Shown: in pieces, positions 1 through 9,400 of the stretch
Position numbering within the stretch: the stretch's first letter is position 1
How the letters are laid out: each line of letters opens with the position of its first letter
From: Planctomycetota bacterium
Lineage (GTDB): Bacteria > Planctomycetota > PUPC01 > JACPCR01
Direction of reading: 5' to 3'
DNA length: 64,000 nt
Assembly (NCBI GenBank): GCA_027625095.1
Contig: JAQBXN010000017.1
Span: 31,213 to 95,212 of the forward strand
Position numbers and translations under genes: made by a program
The notes under the pieces: model-generated
Database searches by the model: none
What the model was told of the DNA's origin: nothing
The model's input: only the letters and a program-made list of their open reading frames with translations

Positions 1-230
1 ACACGAACCTCAGCGAGACGACTCTCAAGCTCCTGGCCGAAAAAGCGAACGGCAAATACATCCCCCTCGCCCGACTGGCCGAGACCCTCGAGGCACTGCC
101 TGTCAGAGAACGCCCAACAGTTTCGGTTCGCGAGTTCAAACTCTGGAATACCAAATACATGCTCCTCCTCATCGCCACCCTTATGACCATTGATTGGGTA
201 GTGAGGCGAAAAGTAGGGATTATCTTTTGA
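1..230 (+). CDS. C-terminal end of a membrane protein (partial)
   Basis: An open frame runs from the left edge (first full codon at base 3) to TGA at 228-230, giving about 75 residues with no start in the window. The tail holds one hydrophobic segment (around YMLLLIATLMTIDWVV) followed by a basic end (RRKVGIIF). That is the usual C-terminus of large von Willebrand/glutamine-amidotransferase-like membrane proteins found next to DUF4175-type genes in MoxR-DUF58 operons of PVC bacteria. The family name is inference from this tail and from the neighbour at 369. It is transcribed in the same direction as that gene. Confidence 0.6.
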   Translation, partial: TNLSETTLKLLAEKANGKYIPLARLAETLEALPVRERPTVSVREFKLWNTKYMLLLIATLMTIDWVVRRKVGIIF

Positions 231-242
231 AGAAGGAGCGAT

Positions 243-325
243 GAGTAATGGATGGCTATCGCTTGTCGAGTTGTTGCGGAGTAAGAAGAGTCCCTTAGCT
301 GACATTACTCCATTACTCATTACTC
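243..325. repeat. Intergenic element with inverted TAATG heptamers (copy H1)
   Basis: GAGTAATG at 243-250 faces an array of its reverse complement (CATTACTC, CATTACTC, ATTACTC) at 303-325, separated by about 50 bases of unique sequence. The same architecture, with variable cores, is seen at 4770-4868, 33656-34060 and 60047-60222. It lies between two genes that otherwise look like one operon. Confidence 0.6.
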
Positions 326-368
326 AAGGCAGATATAGGTAAAGACTGAAAACAAAACAACATCACCC

Positions 369-3300
369 ATGCCCACAACGCTCATACCCACCCCACCGCT
401 CTTCCATCAGGCCGTCCGCAGCTACAGTGCCCGGCTTTACCGGCTCACGTTCTGTGGGTGGGCGGTGCGTGCGGCAGTGGCGTTTGTCGTCCCGTTTATG
501 CTCTCGATGGCGTTGGATCGATTCGTGGATTTCCCCATCGGCTTTAGAGTCGGTCTCCTTATTGTCACCTTTGCCATTCCGCTCCTGTCCATTGTGTGGT
601 TGATGTTGCAGCCGATCTGGGACGGCGAAGCAGAAGCCCTTGCGGGCATGATTGACCGCGCGTGCCCCGATCTTCGAGACGGCCTCCGAAGTAGCCTCAA
701 TCTCATCCGCAACGGGTTATCGGGCTTCATGATCAATCGCTCCGTCGAGCACGTGGAGTCTGTGCTTTCTATTGGCCGCGTAAGGGGCCTTATCAGTTGG
801 GGTAAGACGCCGACCTGGCTGTGTGCGCTCATTCTGCTGGCGGGTTTCCTTGGTTCACTCAGCTTTTCATCCATGGTCCAGCTCGATCTCCTGGCCAGGA
901 GATTCTTCGATCCCTGGGGCAATTATCCCCGGCCTTCCTTCACGAGAATTCTGCTCGATGTGCCGGATACGCTTTCTCTTACCCAGGGGGATGACTATCA
1001 ACTCAAGGTTACTCTTGAGGGATCTGTCAAGCCGGGCATGGGCTGTTATCTGCATCGCAGGGTGAAGAGTGGTGCAGACGCTCCCCTGCAGTCCGATCAC
1101 TCTGTCGCTCCGCCAGAAGAGAAGAAAGCCGCCGTGGAGCGCCAGCACCAATATCAGACGCTGCCGATGTCGCCCATGCCAAACTATCGGTATGTCTTTC
1201 GGATCAAGGGCCTGGCCAAGCCATTTGACTACTTCATCACTGCGGGTGACGGCCGCACCCAGGTCTGCAATGTTGCAATGATCCCGCGGCCGCGCATCAC
1301 AGGGATGCGAGCCCAATACAAATACCCACGCTACACTCGCCTCGAGCCTGAAGAGAAAGAACTCAAGTTAAAGGAAATCAAGAGTATTGAAGGTACGCGG
1401 GTACGCCTGTTTCTAAAGACAGATTTGGCCATCAAAGAATCCTGGGCTCTGATTGGCAAGAAACGCATTAAGATTCGATGGGATCGGGATCGCACCAATG
1501 GCGATTTTGCATTCAGACTCGAAAAGTCAGAGTCGATGTCCATCCACCTCATAGCGGACAATGGCACGACCAACAAGTTCGACACGCCTTACAACCTGAA
1601 CGCAATTCAGGATAACCCGCCCGCGGTCAGCTTTATCGAATCGCCCCGGCAGCTCACTGTTTTTCGTGACGATCTGATTCGTTTCAGCTATCGGGGATAT
1701 GACGACTTCGGAATCGAGGAGGTCTTCGTGCGATTCAAGCACATTGGCGATCGAGACAGCAGGAATATGTCCCTCGAGTTCCCCAAGGCAGGGGTGAAAC
1801 AGTTCAAAGGTGAATCCGTGATCGAGGTAAACGAATTGATTTCCCGGGGCCCGTATGACGCCCCGGCCGATGCATTTGAGATTTCGCTGGTAATGACTGA
1901 TGGCAAAGACCAGGAAGGTGCTACGCAGAAACTGAGTTTTCAGGTCATCACCGACTCACCCGATCGCCAACTCGCGGATCTCATTCTGTGGCAGGAAGAA
2001 TTCGACAAGCGTGGCATGGAGCAGACGGTAGTTGCGCTCCGTTCACAATCGACGCAACTCAAGATCCTGGTCGAGGGGATGGACGAGAACACCGAATTTA
2101 CCCCCAAGCACCAGGAGCGCCTGGATGGCATCCTTCGCAATCTTGGCCGCGTTGGTGTTCCCAGCCCGTTCAGCTTTTCGCACCGCCAGGGCTCCGTGTA
2201 TAGATACGGCTTTTATCCCCGGCGGGAAGGGCGTGCATCGGAAGACTTGTTTACTTTGCCTGTTGCCCTCCTTACGGGTGGGGATTACGTCAGAGAAGCG
2301 GCTAAGAGCAAAGACGTCAAAAATCGGCAGATGGACCTCATCAAACTACAAGAGTTGATCGAAGCGGAGAGCGACAATTCCGCGGCGTTGCGGAACATGC
2401 TGCTCGCCACCATCCGCGAAAACAAGCTCCAACTCCTCTCTTATCTTGCCGAGACATGGGTGCAGGAAACAGGCCGGATGCAGCAGCCGGAAAACGCCCA
2501 ATCGCTGGAAGTCATCCATGAGAAACAGCGCGAGCGACTCGAGAACATCAATAAACTTATTACCGAGCTGGGAGAGTTCGAAACTGTCGCGGCCAACGAA
2601 TCAGCAAGAGAGGCCATCAAAGCTGCAAAGGCCGAAAACCTGGAAACTGCCAAGATCGCATTTGAATCACTGCTTGCGGCGCTCCGGCAGGGCACCGAAC
2701 TCGACGGCCATTTCCAGAAGGAGCTGTGGGCCTGGCATCGGCAGAACCCACCTGCAAAACGGATGGAAGCTGCAGTCCAACACTCAAACGAAGCAAGGTT
2801 CGCGCGTTCCCTGCTGATGAACATTGTCCTCCGTGGCGATGATCCATACGTGGACGAAGCGCAATTTCTCCAGGAATGCATCATCTACCACGCGGTCATT
2901 GCTGACCCGGTAAGTCGCCAGGCCCTCTTTAACCAGAGTGCGGCGTTGGAAACATGGCAACAAGAGTTTGATTTGTTCGCCCGATGCTGGCTTCTTGTTC
3001 GAGACATCGAGGACCTCCGATCAGAACTTAGTACCGGCCAGCTCAAACCAAGGGACGCTGCCTACCGCAAGAAGCAGATGCAGATCAGGGAGGCGTATCT
3101 CGCGCTGGTGCGCGACCTGAGCACCGATATGTTTTCTGACGCGGGCCCTCTTCTTGAACAGGCACGAGAGTTGGCCCGCTATCGTCAGTCATTCATGTCA
3201 TGGAGCAAGGCCCCGAAAGCGTTCCTCCCAGAGGCAGCAAGGCTTCTGGTTCACCTCAACGACATCAAGAAAAGCTTGTTGCCCAATGCCTTGGCCGGAC

Positions 3301-4769
3301 TTCAGAAAACAAAGCCTCTTCTGTTGTCGACTCTACCGATTGTAGCGAGGAACATCCTCGCAGAAATTCCGCTCATCGAACAGGAGATGAAGGAGCTCCT
3401 GGCCGAGGCTGCGGAGGCAGGCGGAGATCGCCTTGATTTGATGTCCGATACTGAACGCAAGCGAATGCTTCGGGACAAGGAATTCGGCCGAAAGAGCCCC
3501 AAGCATGAGCGTATAGAATTCACAGACCAGCTCATTCAGCGACTGACAGGGCACCAGGTCGCAGTCGGACAGGTCGTCGATTTTATGGAGAAAATGTGGG
3601 CCTTCGCACCGGAAGCCGCGGATACACAATGGGTGCGCGCAGCGGAGAATGTCTCCGAGGTGTTACGCACATTCGTCGAACAGACCTACGACAAGACCGG
3701 CCAGATCTACGGTTCGAATCGATTAGCAGCCAAGGGGTATCCCGGCATTCTGAACGAGGTGCACAAGAACCTGAATGCCATCATTCCCGAGCTGAAGGCG
3801 CTTTCCCGAGATGTGGATTATCTGGGTCAGGGCAATGCCAGGGCCGTCATGGAACAGCCGGATTTTGAACGTCGTCTCGCCATTTCCCACAAGAAAAAAT
3901 CTTACCGTGAGACCATGAAGTGGCTGGATTCACACACTTCATTTCTGAGTGAACAGTTGCCGCAATCCGATGGTAAGACCATCGATGCCACTCTCGCATC
4001 TTTTGCCACTCACCCGCTTGATAAGGTGCCCTACTGGCGTGCACTCTTTACGGAATTGAGACAATTGAGTTCACCCACGGATTACTCCCTTAAAGCAACC
4101 AAAGGCTGGATCGAATCTCTTGAAAATAAGGTCAAGGACGTCCGCATCATTCTCCGTGGCCTTGACCCATGGCCCGAGCAATTGAAACTTCTCCAGGAAG
4201 CCCTCGATGATTTCCCACCTCTACTTGAAGACCTGAAGGCGGGGACAGACGCAAAGGAGTCATTACAAGCCGATCTTCAGGACTGGCAAGGCCTCCTCCT
4301 TGCTGTTCTGGGCAACATTGAAGATAAGCTCGACCGTGAGCCCCTGAACTTTCGTCCACGCCGCCGATACGGTAGCAGCCCACGGTTTGATCTGGACGTT
4401 GCCCTGAAGCTGATCGTCCGCGACGAAGCTCGCTGGCTGCAGCGAGTCAAAGACGAGCAGGAGCACACCATCAACAACCGCTTTCACATCATGCTGGCCA
4501 AGGCCAGGGGCACGCGCCCGGCCAATGCCTCCGAAGATGGAGCCTGGCAGTTCAGCCAACTTCTTGCAAGACGACGCCGAAGCATGAGCGCGCAGTCCAT
4601 CCAATCCGCCGGATTACCCTTCGACCTCGGGGAAGGGGAGGGCCGCAAACCAAAGATGCCCGAGTACCTTTACAAAGAATTGAAGCGTGCGATGAACCGC
4701 AATTATCCGCAGCAGTTCAAGGAAATGGGCTTGAAGTATCTGAAGGAGTTGTCAGAGGATTCGTTTTGA
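369..4769 (+). CDS. Very large membrane-anchored protein, DUF4175-like
   Basis: 1466 residues. The N-terminus has two hydrophobic segments (about residues 32-50 and 55-78) and a third near 147-170. After these comes a long, charged, mostly helical region rich in E/K/R and L, with no enzyme motif I can recognise. This matches the layout of DUF4175-type proteins: TM anchors, beta-rich periplasmic section, then long coiled regions. These usually follow MoxR/DUF58/VWA membrane genes, which fits the tail at 1-230. No Shine-Dalgarno is evident before the ATG at 369, whose leader is A-rich. The role is unknown; an envelope-associated scaffold is a guess. The call as a real gene is firm, the family call moderate. 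Confidence 0.75.
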   Translation: MPTTLIPTPPLFHQAVRSYSARLYRLTFCGWAVRAAVAFVVPFMLSMALDRFVDFPIGFRVGLLIVTFAIPLLSIVWLMLQPIWDGEAEALAGMIDRACPDLRDGLRSSLNLIRNGLSGFMINRSVEHVESVLSIGRVRGLISWGKTPTWLCALILLAGFLGSLSFSSMVQLDLLARRFFDPWGNYPRPSFTRILLDVPDTLSLTQGDDYQLKVTLEGSVKPGMGCYLHRRVKSGADAPLQSDHSVAPPEEKKAAVERQHQYQTLPMSPMPNYRYVFRIKGLAKPFDYFITAGDGRTQVCNVAMIPRPRITGMRAQYKYPRYTRLEPEEKELKLKEIKSIEGTRVRLFLKTDLAIKESWALIGKKRIKIRWDRDRTNGDFAFRLEKSESMSIHLIADNGTTNKFDTPYNLNAIQDNPPAVSFIESPRQLTVFRDDLIRFSYRGYDDFGIEEVFVRFKHIGDRDSRNMSLEFPKAGVKQFKGESVIEVNELISRGPYDAPADAFEISLVMTDGKDQEGATQKLSFQVITDSPDRQLADLILWQEEFDKRGMEQTVVALRSQSTQLKILVEGMDENTEFTPKHQERLDGILRNLGRVGVPSPFSFSHRQGSVYRYGFYPRREGRASEDLFTLPVALLTGGDYVREAAKSKDVKNRQMDLIKLQELIEAESDNSAALRNMLLATIRENKLQLLSYLAETWVQETGRMQQPENAQSLEVIHEKQRERLENINKLITELGEFETVAANESAREAIKAAKAENLETAKIAFESLLAALRQGTELDGHFQKELWAWHRQNPPAKRMEAAVQHSNEARFARSLLMNIVLRGDDPYVDEAQFLQECIIYHAVIADPVSRQALFNQSAALETWQQEFDLFARCWLLVRDIEDLRSELSTGQLKPRDAAYRKKQMQIREAYLALVRDLSTDMFSDAGPLLEQARELARYRQSFMSWSKAPKAFLPEAARLLVHLNDIKKSLLPNALAGLQKTKPLLLSTLPIVARNILAEIPLIEQEMKELLAEAAEAGGDRLDLMSDTERKRMLRDKEFGRKSPKHERIEFTDQLIQRLTGHQVAVGQVVDFMEKMWAFAPEAADTQWVRAAENVSEVLRTFVEQTYDKTGQIYGSNRLAAKGYPGILNEVHKNLNAIIPELKALSRDVDYLGQGNARAVMEQPDFERRLAISHKKKSYRETMKWLDSHTSFLSEQLPQSDGKTIDATLASFATHPLDKVPYWRALFTELRQLSSPTDYSLKATKGWIESLENKVKDVRIILRGLDPWPEQLKLLQEALDDFPPLLEDLKAGTDAKESLQADLQDWQGLLLAVLGNIEDKLDREPLNFRPRRRYGSSPRFDLDVALKLIVRDEARWLQRVKDEQEHTINNRFHIMLAKARGTRPANASEDGAWQFSQLLARRRRSMSAQSIQSAGLPFDLGEGEGRKPKMPEYLYKELKRAMNRNYPQQFKEMGLKYLKELSEDSF

Positions 4770-4868
4770 GAGTAATGATCTATGCGTAAGCAATAGAGTC
4801 GTGACAAGCTGCCCGATGGACGAAAAGCGTCAACCATCCGTGCTCAGGCTTACTCAATACTCATTACT
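4770..4868. repeat. Intergenic element with inverted TAATG heptamers (copy H2)
   Basis: GAGTAATG at 4770-4777 sits immediately after the stop of the large gene. The opposite orientation appears at 4851-4868 (TACTCAATACTCATTACT). The core between them is unique to this locus. It has the same design as the element at 243-325 and fills the space between the convergent genes ending at 4769 and 4878. Confidence 0.55.
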
Positions 4869-4877
4869 TCATCACCC

Positions 4878-5357
4878 TCAATGATCGCAATCCGCCCCGT
4901 GAACATGGCCATGCTCCAACTCTTCCTTGGTCGCATCTCTGATGCCCGTGATCTTCACCTGGAAGTGCAGACTGATTCCGGCCAGCGGATGATTCCCGTC
5001 GACGGTTACGGATTCTTCATCGACGGATGTCACGGTAACAACGTAGTCACCTTCGTCTGAATCTGCCTCAAACTCGTCGCCTTCCTGAATCCGGTCAGGA
5101 TCTTCGAAGTTCTCCTTTGACATAACAGTAATCAGGGACTCGTCTCTATCTCCGTAGCCATCCTGCGGCGCTACAACTACCGAAAGCTCCTCATCGACAG
5201 TTCTTCCTTCAAGGGCTGACTCAAGGCCGGCAACGATATTACCCGCGCCATGAAGATAGGACAGAGGGTCACCCCCTTCGCTGCTGTCAAGGACAATGCC
5301 CTGATCGTCCTTCAATGTGTAATTGATACTTACAACCTTGTCTTTAGCGATGGTCAT
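4878..5357 (-). CDS. slyD: SlyD-like FKBP-type peptidyl-prolyl isomerase
   Basis: 159 residues. It catalyses cis/trans isomerisation of prolyl bonds in client proteins in the cytoplasm and acts as a chaperone. The N-terminal FKBP half has the typical run VVSINYTLKDDQG, then DPLSYLHGAGNIVAGLE. The middle (about 70-125) is the insert-in-flap domain that separates SlyD from plain FKBPs. The FKBP fold closes with HPLAGISLHFQVKI. The tail carries His and Cys (HGHVHGADCDH) like the metal-binding tail of SlyD, though shorter than in E. coli. A GAGG motif lies about 7 bases before the ATG at 5357. The gene follows the ferritin gene by about 44 bases on the same strand, so the two are probably cotranscribed. 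Confidence 0.9.
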   Translation of the reverse strand: MTIAKDKVVSINYTLKDDQGIVLDSSEGGDPLSYLHGAGNIVAGLESALEGRTVDEELSVVVAPQDGYGDRDESLITVMSKENFEDPDRIQEGDEFEADSDEGDYVVTVTSVDEESVTVDGNHPLAGISLHFQVKITGIRDATKEELEHGHVHGADCDH

Positions 5358-5401
5358 TTTGGGGCCTCGGTGATGAAATGGGTATGTTTCTGATCTTGGA
5401 T

Positions 5402-5923
5402 TTATCCGCCTGGGTTCTGTTCGACGGGTGCAGCCTGGCGATTAAGCAATTCGGTGTCGATGAACAACAGACCCGGGCCGTCATCGCCGACCATCTTCAG
5501 GCGGTCGACATAAAAGTTCATCAGGTCTTCTTCTTCAGCCTGTTCGCTGGCGAACCAGTTGAGGACATTGACGGTCATGTAGTCGTGCTCTTCATGGGCA
5601 TACTGCATGATCTGCTGGATGCTGTCCGTGTTTCGCATTTCGTTCTCCAGCGCGTACTCAAACACAGACAACAGAGAATCAAACTTCTCGTATGGACTGC
5701 CCAACGGCTGCAGTCGAATAATGCCGTTCCGGCGTGCAAGAACGTAATCAAAGACTTTCATCGCATGCACCATCTCTTCCTGATGCTGCAGACGAAAAAA
5801 ATGTGCACCGCCCTTGTAGTTGTGGTTTGAGCAAAAGGCCGCCGCGGCCAGGTAGGAATAGGCGGATTCCCATTCGATTCGAATCTGGTCGTTCAATTCC
5901 TTCAGCATGCGTTCTGACAGCAT
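5402..5923 (-). CDS. Ferritin (iron storage)
   Basis: 173 residues, the normal size for bacterial non-haem ferritin. It oxidises Fe(II) and stores iron in a 24-subunit shell. Ferroxidase-type ligands are visible: Glu in RIEWESAYSYL, Glu and His in QEEMVHAM, Glu in ALENEMRNT and Gln/Glu in SEQAEEEDL. I chose the ATG at 5923 because AGAAAGGA precedes it by about 7 bases; the frame is open 39 bases further upstream, but that start lacks support. The C-terminus ends with a poorly conserved Pro/Gly tail. It is likely cotranscribed with the SlyD-like gene downstream. No iron box was recognised. Confidence 0.93.
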   Translation of the reverse strand: MLSERMLKELNDQIRIEWESAYSYLAAAAFCSNHNYKGGAHFFRLQHQEEMVHAMKVFDYVLARRNGIIRLQPLGSPYEKFDSLLSVFEYALENEMRNTDSIQQIMQYAHEEHDYMTVNVLNWFASEQAEEEDLMNFYVDRLKMVGDDGPGLLFIDTELLNRQAAPVEQNPGG

Positions 5924-6416
5924 GGTTTCGTCCTTTCTATGGTTTGTTCTTTTGTTACTCAATAGTAGGCGCTAAACACAGGTGGAGATTGTCTTATCTA
6001 CAGGCTTCAAGATCCCCCAAGTGCTCGCCTCGTGGGTAAATGAAATTTATAGGCTGAGAGGTGCTTGATAAAACACAGGGCGGGGGAGGGAATCCTCAGG
6101 GCCGGTGCATCTTAGCCACTCAATTCTTCACGCACGAGTCGAGTTCTTAGGGGCGTTCTCAAAATCTAGCGCTGTAGTATCAGCCCTCAACTCATTCTTT
6201 CCAGCCAACAGAATTGGTAGGCCGTCAATTTCGACTTTGAGCATTCATATTCTCAGTCGTAGTATTCGTCCTTATCTTTGTCTCTTCTGCGTAACCGGGA
6301 GATCTCAAAACAGACGAAGGCTAGGACGTAGACTGCGACTAAGAATCTTTGCTGGGTCATTAACCCGATTCGCACAAAATCAAAATCGACGGCCTGCCAG
6401 TCCGTTTTAATCGGTC
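5924..6416. other. Intergenic region, no gene supported
   Basis: About 490 bases between the ferritin start and the end of the large minus-strand gene. It must hold the ferritin promoter, but I could not place convincing -35/-10 boxes or a regulator site. A 101-codon open frame at 6105-6410 has biased composition (Ser/Arg rich) and no ribosome-binding site, and I do not consider it a gene. Confidence 0.5.
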
Positions 6417-9400
6417 TCATTCCGGCGCTTGAATCTTTTCACCTGACAACAGGTACTGCCACATGGCATCGAACTGTTGGCTCGTATCTCCCCCTAGAAT
6501 ACTGGTGAATGGGCTGTTCTTGCCGTACTCAATGAACTGCGGCATACGTGTCTCTGGCTCAACCCTTATAGGCATTGCAATCCAGCGGAGGAAGTACTCT
6601 TTTTGCAGACGGTCACGGGCGTGAGCAAAATTTATCCCCGGAGCTTCGAATACCCCGATACTCTTTTTGTCACCGACACTGTGGCAAGCGTTGCAACTGA
6701 AACCGGTGGCTCCGATCATTTTGCGGCCCTGTTCAGACAGCGGTGCATTCGGTTGAGGCTGTTCGGACGGTTTTGGCGAGAGTCCGTGCTGCAGTGCAAA
6801 ACCCTCCGCCAGACCTTTGGCATGGGCGGGGAATGAAGGCATGCGTGCGTTCAGCCATGGGCGCGGTTTGTATTTGATGTGGCCGGCGATGAATTTTTCT
6901 ATCCAATCCGGACGCAGCTTCTCGCCGACCCAGGTCAGGCGGGGTGGACTGAGGGAAAGACGGTCTTCGACGTCTTCATCTGCGTCTTTGTTGTCTTTCG
7001 CTTCTTTCGAATCGTCCGGGGTAACGATGTCCGCCCACGGGCTTTCGTGCGCGTCTCTACTGTGGCAATTCAGGCAACGCAATTCTTTAAATTTGAATTG
7101 GGCGTATTCGGGTGACGAGACTCTGGCGAGTGACTTCCAGTCAGTCGCTGCAAAAGCGAGTAAGGATTCTCGTTCGGATTTGCTGAATGCGAAGAAGGGG
7201 GAGCCGACCTCGGGCTTTTCAGACAGGCAGCCGTCTGTCCATTTATCCTTTGCAATCTCATGCAGGGCCGGCGCTATAAATGTGTTTTCGGCCTTCAACG
7301 AATGGCAATTCAGGCAGCCGCTCGACTCTACCAATTTCTTGCCGTTTACAATATCCTCCCCTCCGCTAAGACCCTGGGTCGGCTCGGCGTCCTTGCTGTT
7401 ATTTTCGGACAGCAGGTAGGCGGCGAGCTGTTCGGCCTCAGCACGGCTGAGTCTAAAGTTGGGCATTCCAGTCCACTTGTAATGTTGTTCCGGCTTTTCC
7501 AGAAATTCGACCAATGCGTCAGGCTGCCACTTCGAGGCGAGGTGGTCGTGAGGAACGCGAGTGACGCCTTCGAAGGCTTTTGCCTCGCCACTGGTATGGC
7601 AGGCAGCGCAGGCGAGGTTGCGATAGAGCGATTTGCCGCCGGCAATCTCGACAGTAGTGAATGTTTTTTCAGATGCGGGTTTGCCAGCTTGAAGCGTGCC
7701 CAGGTATCCGGCAATGTCACGGGCCTTGGCCAGATCCTGTTCGCCGTGGAAAAGCCGCGGCATGGTTCCGTCCGGCCGAAATCGTTTGGGTTCCATAAGC
7801 CACTGCACCATCCACGTAGTATTGAGCCGCGAACCGATGCCCTCCAGGGAAGGGGCGTCTTTGGTCAACTCTGGGAAGGAGGTGATGTTCGTTGCACCGG
7901 TCTTATCCGTATGGCAATTCAGGCATCGATATTTGGCAATGAGTAACCGTCCTTCCCGTTCGCGGTCACGGCCTCGATGGAACGGATTGCCTGCGTCGTG
8001 TGTGAAGCGATCCATGCTGATGGGCTCGGGCGGAAACTCCTTTGATTCCCAATAGAGACGCACCTGCGAGTCGCCCTTTGCCGGGCTTTCGAACTGAGCC
8101 AACAGTTCGTTTGCCCCATTCTTGAGGAAGACCGGTTGGCTCTTGAGTGGATCCGTCGGGCTCAGGTTCCCTTCGAGCACCTGCTGGCCATTCAGCGTTA
8201 ATTTGAACTTGCCCATTCCTTTCGCGCTGAAGCTAAATTCTTCTTTCAGTTGGTGCATCAGGCTTCCCTTCCAGGTGGCCTTGAACCGGCCAGCCGGCAG
8301 GAACGGGCTCGGATTTGTGTCCTCCGGGACGTACATCGAAACCATCCGTTCCGAGCGGATATCAACAGCGGGGCCTGGTATTGGGCCGGTAGAGACCAGC
8401 GACTCCAGTTCCAGTGCGATGCCTGCACGGGGAATGGCGCCTTCTGCAATGGGTGGTGCCTCGACTTGGGCGACCCTCGGTTTGTCCATTTTGTTAATGG
8501 TGCCGTAAACCTCGTTCTCGAGCGGATTGCCGTCCGCTGTTTTGAGGCGATACCTCACCATCCACTGCATGCATTCCTGGAGTTGGGGGATTTCCAGCGA
8601 AGCGGTCTTGCCGTCGGCAGACAGTTTGGCCGAGGATATCGACAGTTTATCTTTGCCGTGTTTGCCTGGATTGAGGATGGAGTAATCGGCGGACCCGTAG
8701 GCGCCCGTCCACGTGTAGTTCCACATTTCTGCGGAGAAGTTTTCGGCCTGGATGCTTTCGGTTTGTACCGGGCGATTGAACGTGATCTCGATACCGGTCT
8801 GTGTGTAGTGGATCTTGGTGGCCATATCGACCGGCTTGCCGGTGTAGCGAACGCGCTGGAAACCAGCTTCTTTGGCGGCACTAGACTGCCAGCCCTTGAG
8901 ACCGCAGAGGTAGAGTTGGCCGTCACGTTTGTTGAAACGGCCACGCATGATTCCCGTATTGAAATTGAGCTTGAACGGCACGACGCCGCCCTGGATGACA
9001 CCGTCCTGGTATTCGTAATCGACCAGGAAGAGTCTGGTCGTACCGTACGACATGTGCAGCATGCGTCCTTCCAGAGGTCCCCAGCGATTGTCACTCGTTA
9101 CCCAGACCTGGCCTCCGTTTGAATTGTCGAGATGTCTCGGCAGCCAGCAGATGTGAGGCGCGTAGGTCGTGGGTTTCGGCTCGCCGTGAGCAAGGTCGAC
9201 GACACCGAGGAAGTCGCCCTTGTTGACGAGGCTGATATGGCACTTGGGTGTCCAGGTGCCTTCGTTGTCACCCACGGTGATTTCGTCATTGGGGCCGACC
9301 CCCATGCCGTTGGGTGCACGGGACCCCGTCGAGAAAATCTCGAGTTTACCGCCGTCCTTTGAAACGGACATGATGCATCCGTGATGGGGCACGACCTTGC

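Noticed and set aside
8250..9122. Long antisense frame (290 codons) inside the giant cytochrome gene
   Set aside because: It mirrors the real gene with no ribosome-binding site and no domain; expected in a GC-biased gene.
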